DNA from: Biomphalaria glabrata
Lineage: Eukaryota > Mollusca > Gastropoda > Planorbidae
NCBI RefSeq assembly: GCF_947242115.1
Contig: NC_074725.1
Coordinates: 18,952,398-19,016,397 of the forward strand
DNA length: 64,000 bases
Direction: 5' to 3'
Shown here: positions 63,276 through 64,000 of the stretch, piece after piece
Layout of the letters: every line of letters begins with the position of its first letter
Position numbering within the stretch: position 1 is the first letter of the stretch
Made by a program: the position numbers and the translations under genes
Notes under the pieces: generated by a model
Database searches by the model: none
The model's input: only the letters and a program-made list of their open reading frames with translations
Told to the model about the DNA's origin: nothing

Positions 63276-64000
63276 AAAAGGAATTATAACATGGAAAAAT
63301 TTCATACAGATTTGAGAACTATTTACATCTATGATTGTAGACATACAGTGCCATGTTTAAAAGTGTGACTATAAAAACAGATAAAACTACTAAAACAACA
63401 TTGCTTGTAAGTAAAACTTGTAGGTCTATTGAATTCAACATTTTCATAGCTAGTACACAAGCATTCATTTCATTTCTATAAGATGATCCATAGTAGCTTT
63501 GGGACTATAGGAAGCCATAGAACATTTCTCAAGCCAATGGTTTGACAAACTGTCAAGTCAGACTAGCAGAACTCTACATAAGGTCTGTCTTGCAAGTTCT
63601 TTTAACCAGTATGAAAGTGTAACGAGAACGTTTTGTATCCAATGAACAAGTTCAACTGAAGGTAGCAGTGCATGAATAATTTATTTTCAAATATAATGAT
63701 AGAATATACTGTTCACTTCCTGCACACAATTATTTGGTCAATAACAAGGGACAACTCTATACAGCTTCATCTATTATTGACGAGAAATTTTGTACTAGAA
63801 TGTCAATGAAACCAGAGACTTCCTCCCCTTTCCATTTTGAACACTGTCTGCAAGATGAGAAGCAGGTAACATTTTACACACATAATGATTAAAACACCAA
63901 GTGCCATCTTTTCATTCAACCCAACAAAAATATTTTTACAGTCAGCTGCACAATCTTGTCAATAAAAAAAAAAAAACACCAGACACCATTACGTCCCTTT
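63276..64000. other. Unassigned DNA to window end
   Basis: Less repetitive and AT-rich; could be a 3' UTR of a gene beyond the window. No coding exon supported. Confidence 0.45.

Overview
The window reads as nuclear DNA of a mollusc, probably a heterobranch (pulmonate-type) snail. The basis is a complete animal ATG3 gene with ordinary spliceosomal introns, AT-rich intergenic and intronic DNA, several non-LTR retrotransposon families of animal type, tRNA-derived SINEs, hAT and TTAA-type miniature transposons, and a very heavy load of minisatellites. Organism assignment is inference; nothing here fixes the species. There are no operons, rRNA genes, CRISPR arrays or bacterial features.

Layout: 1-1.4 kb holds antisense LINE fragments. 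1.62-8.76 kb is ATG3 on the plus strand (ten coding exons, 320 codons, all splice phases agree, two GC-AG introns); its introns carry a SINE, a LINE tail, microsatellites and a small minisatellite. Its 3' flank runs to about 10.95 kb. 13.36-18.31 kb, on the minus strand and convergent with ATG3, holds the last three coding exons of a gene for a FAIM-like (Fas apoptotic inhibitory molecule) C-terminal domain; the 5' exons were not located with certainty. One candidate exon far away at 48.7 kb has the right phase. 18.4-34.5 kb is a mosaic of LINEs (including a long CR1-like copy), SINEs, hAT derivatives and two minisatellites, with one orphan terminal-exon candidate at 27.2 kb.

34.7-47.0 kb is dominated by tandem arrays: 28-bp, 23-bp (4.2 kb), 25-bp and 36-bp (3.15 kb) units. 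49.01-52.83 kb is a young-looking LTR element with a gag-protease open frame between two 656-bp LTRs. 53.0-56.0 kb is a 58-bp array split by a 2.3-kb hAT element with a perfect 8-bp target duplication. 56.2-58.7 kb has a 27-bp array inside a 325-codon open frame, with a TATA-like box upstream and a poly(A) signal downstream, then a degenerate 17-bp repeat field. 59-64 kb is SINE/LINE debris, a 632-bp TTAA-type MITE and AT-rich DNA in which I see no gene.

The two confident genes belong to autophagy (ATG3, the E2-like enzyme that conjugates ATG8 to lipid) and apoptosis/protein-quality control (FAIM-like). I see no sign that they are co-regulated; they are simply convergent neighbours. The most unusual property is the density of minisatellites (about 12-13 kb of 64 kb), several with units divisible by three, which creates long spurious open frames on both strands. 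I found no clear new biological system; the best leads are the minisatellite landscape, the repeat-encoded open frame at 56.4 kb and the unassigned exons.
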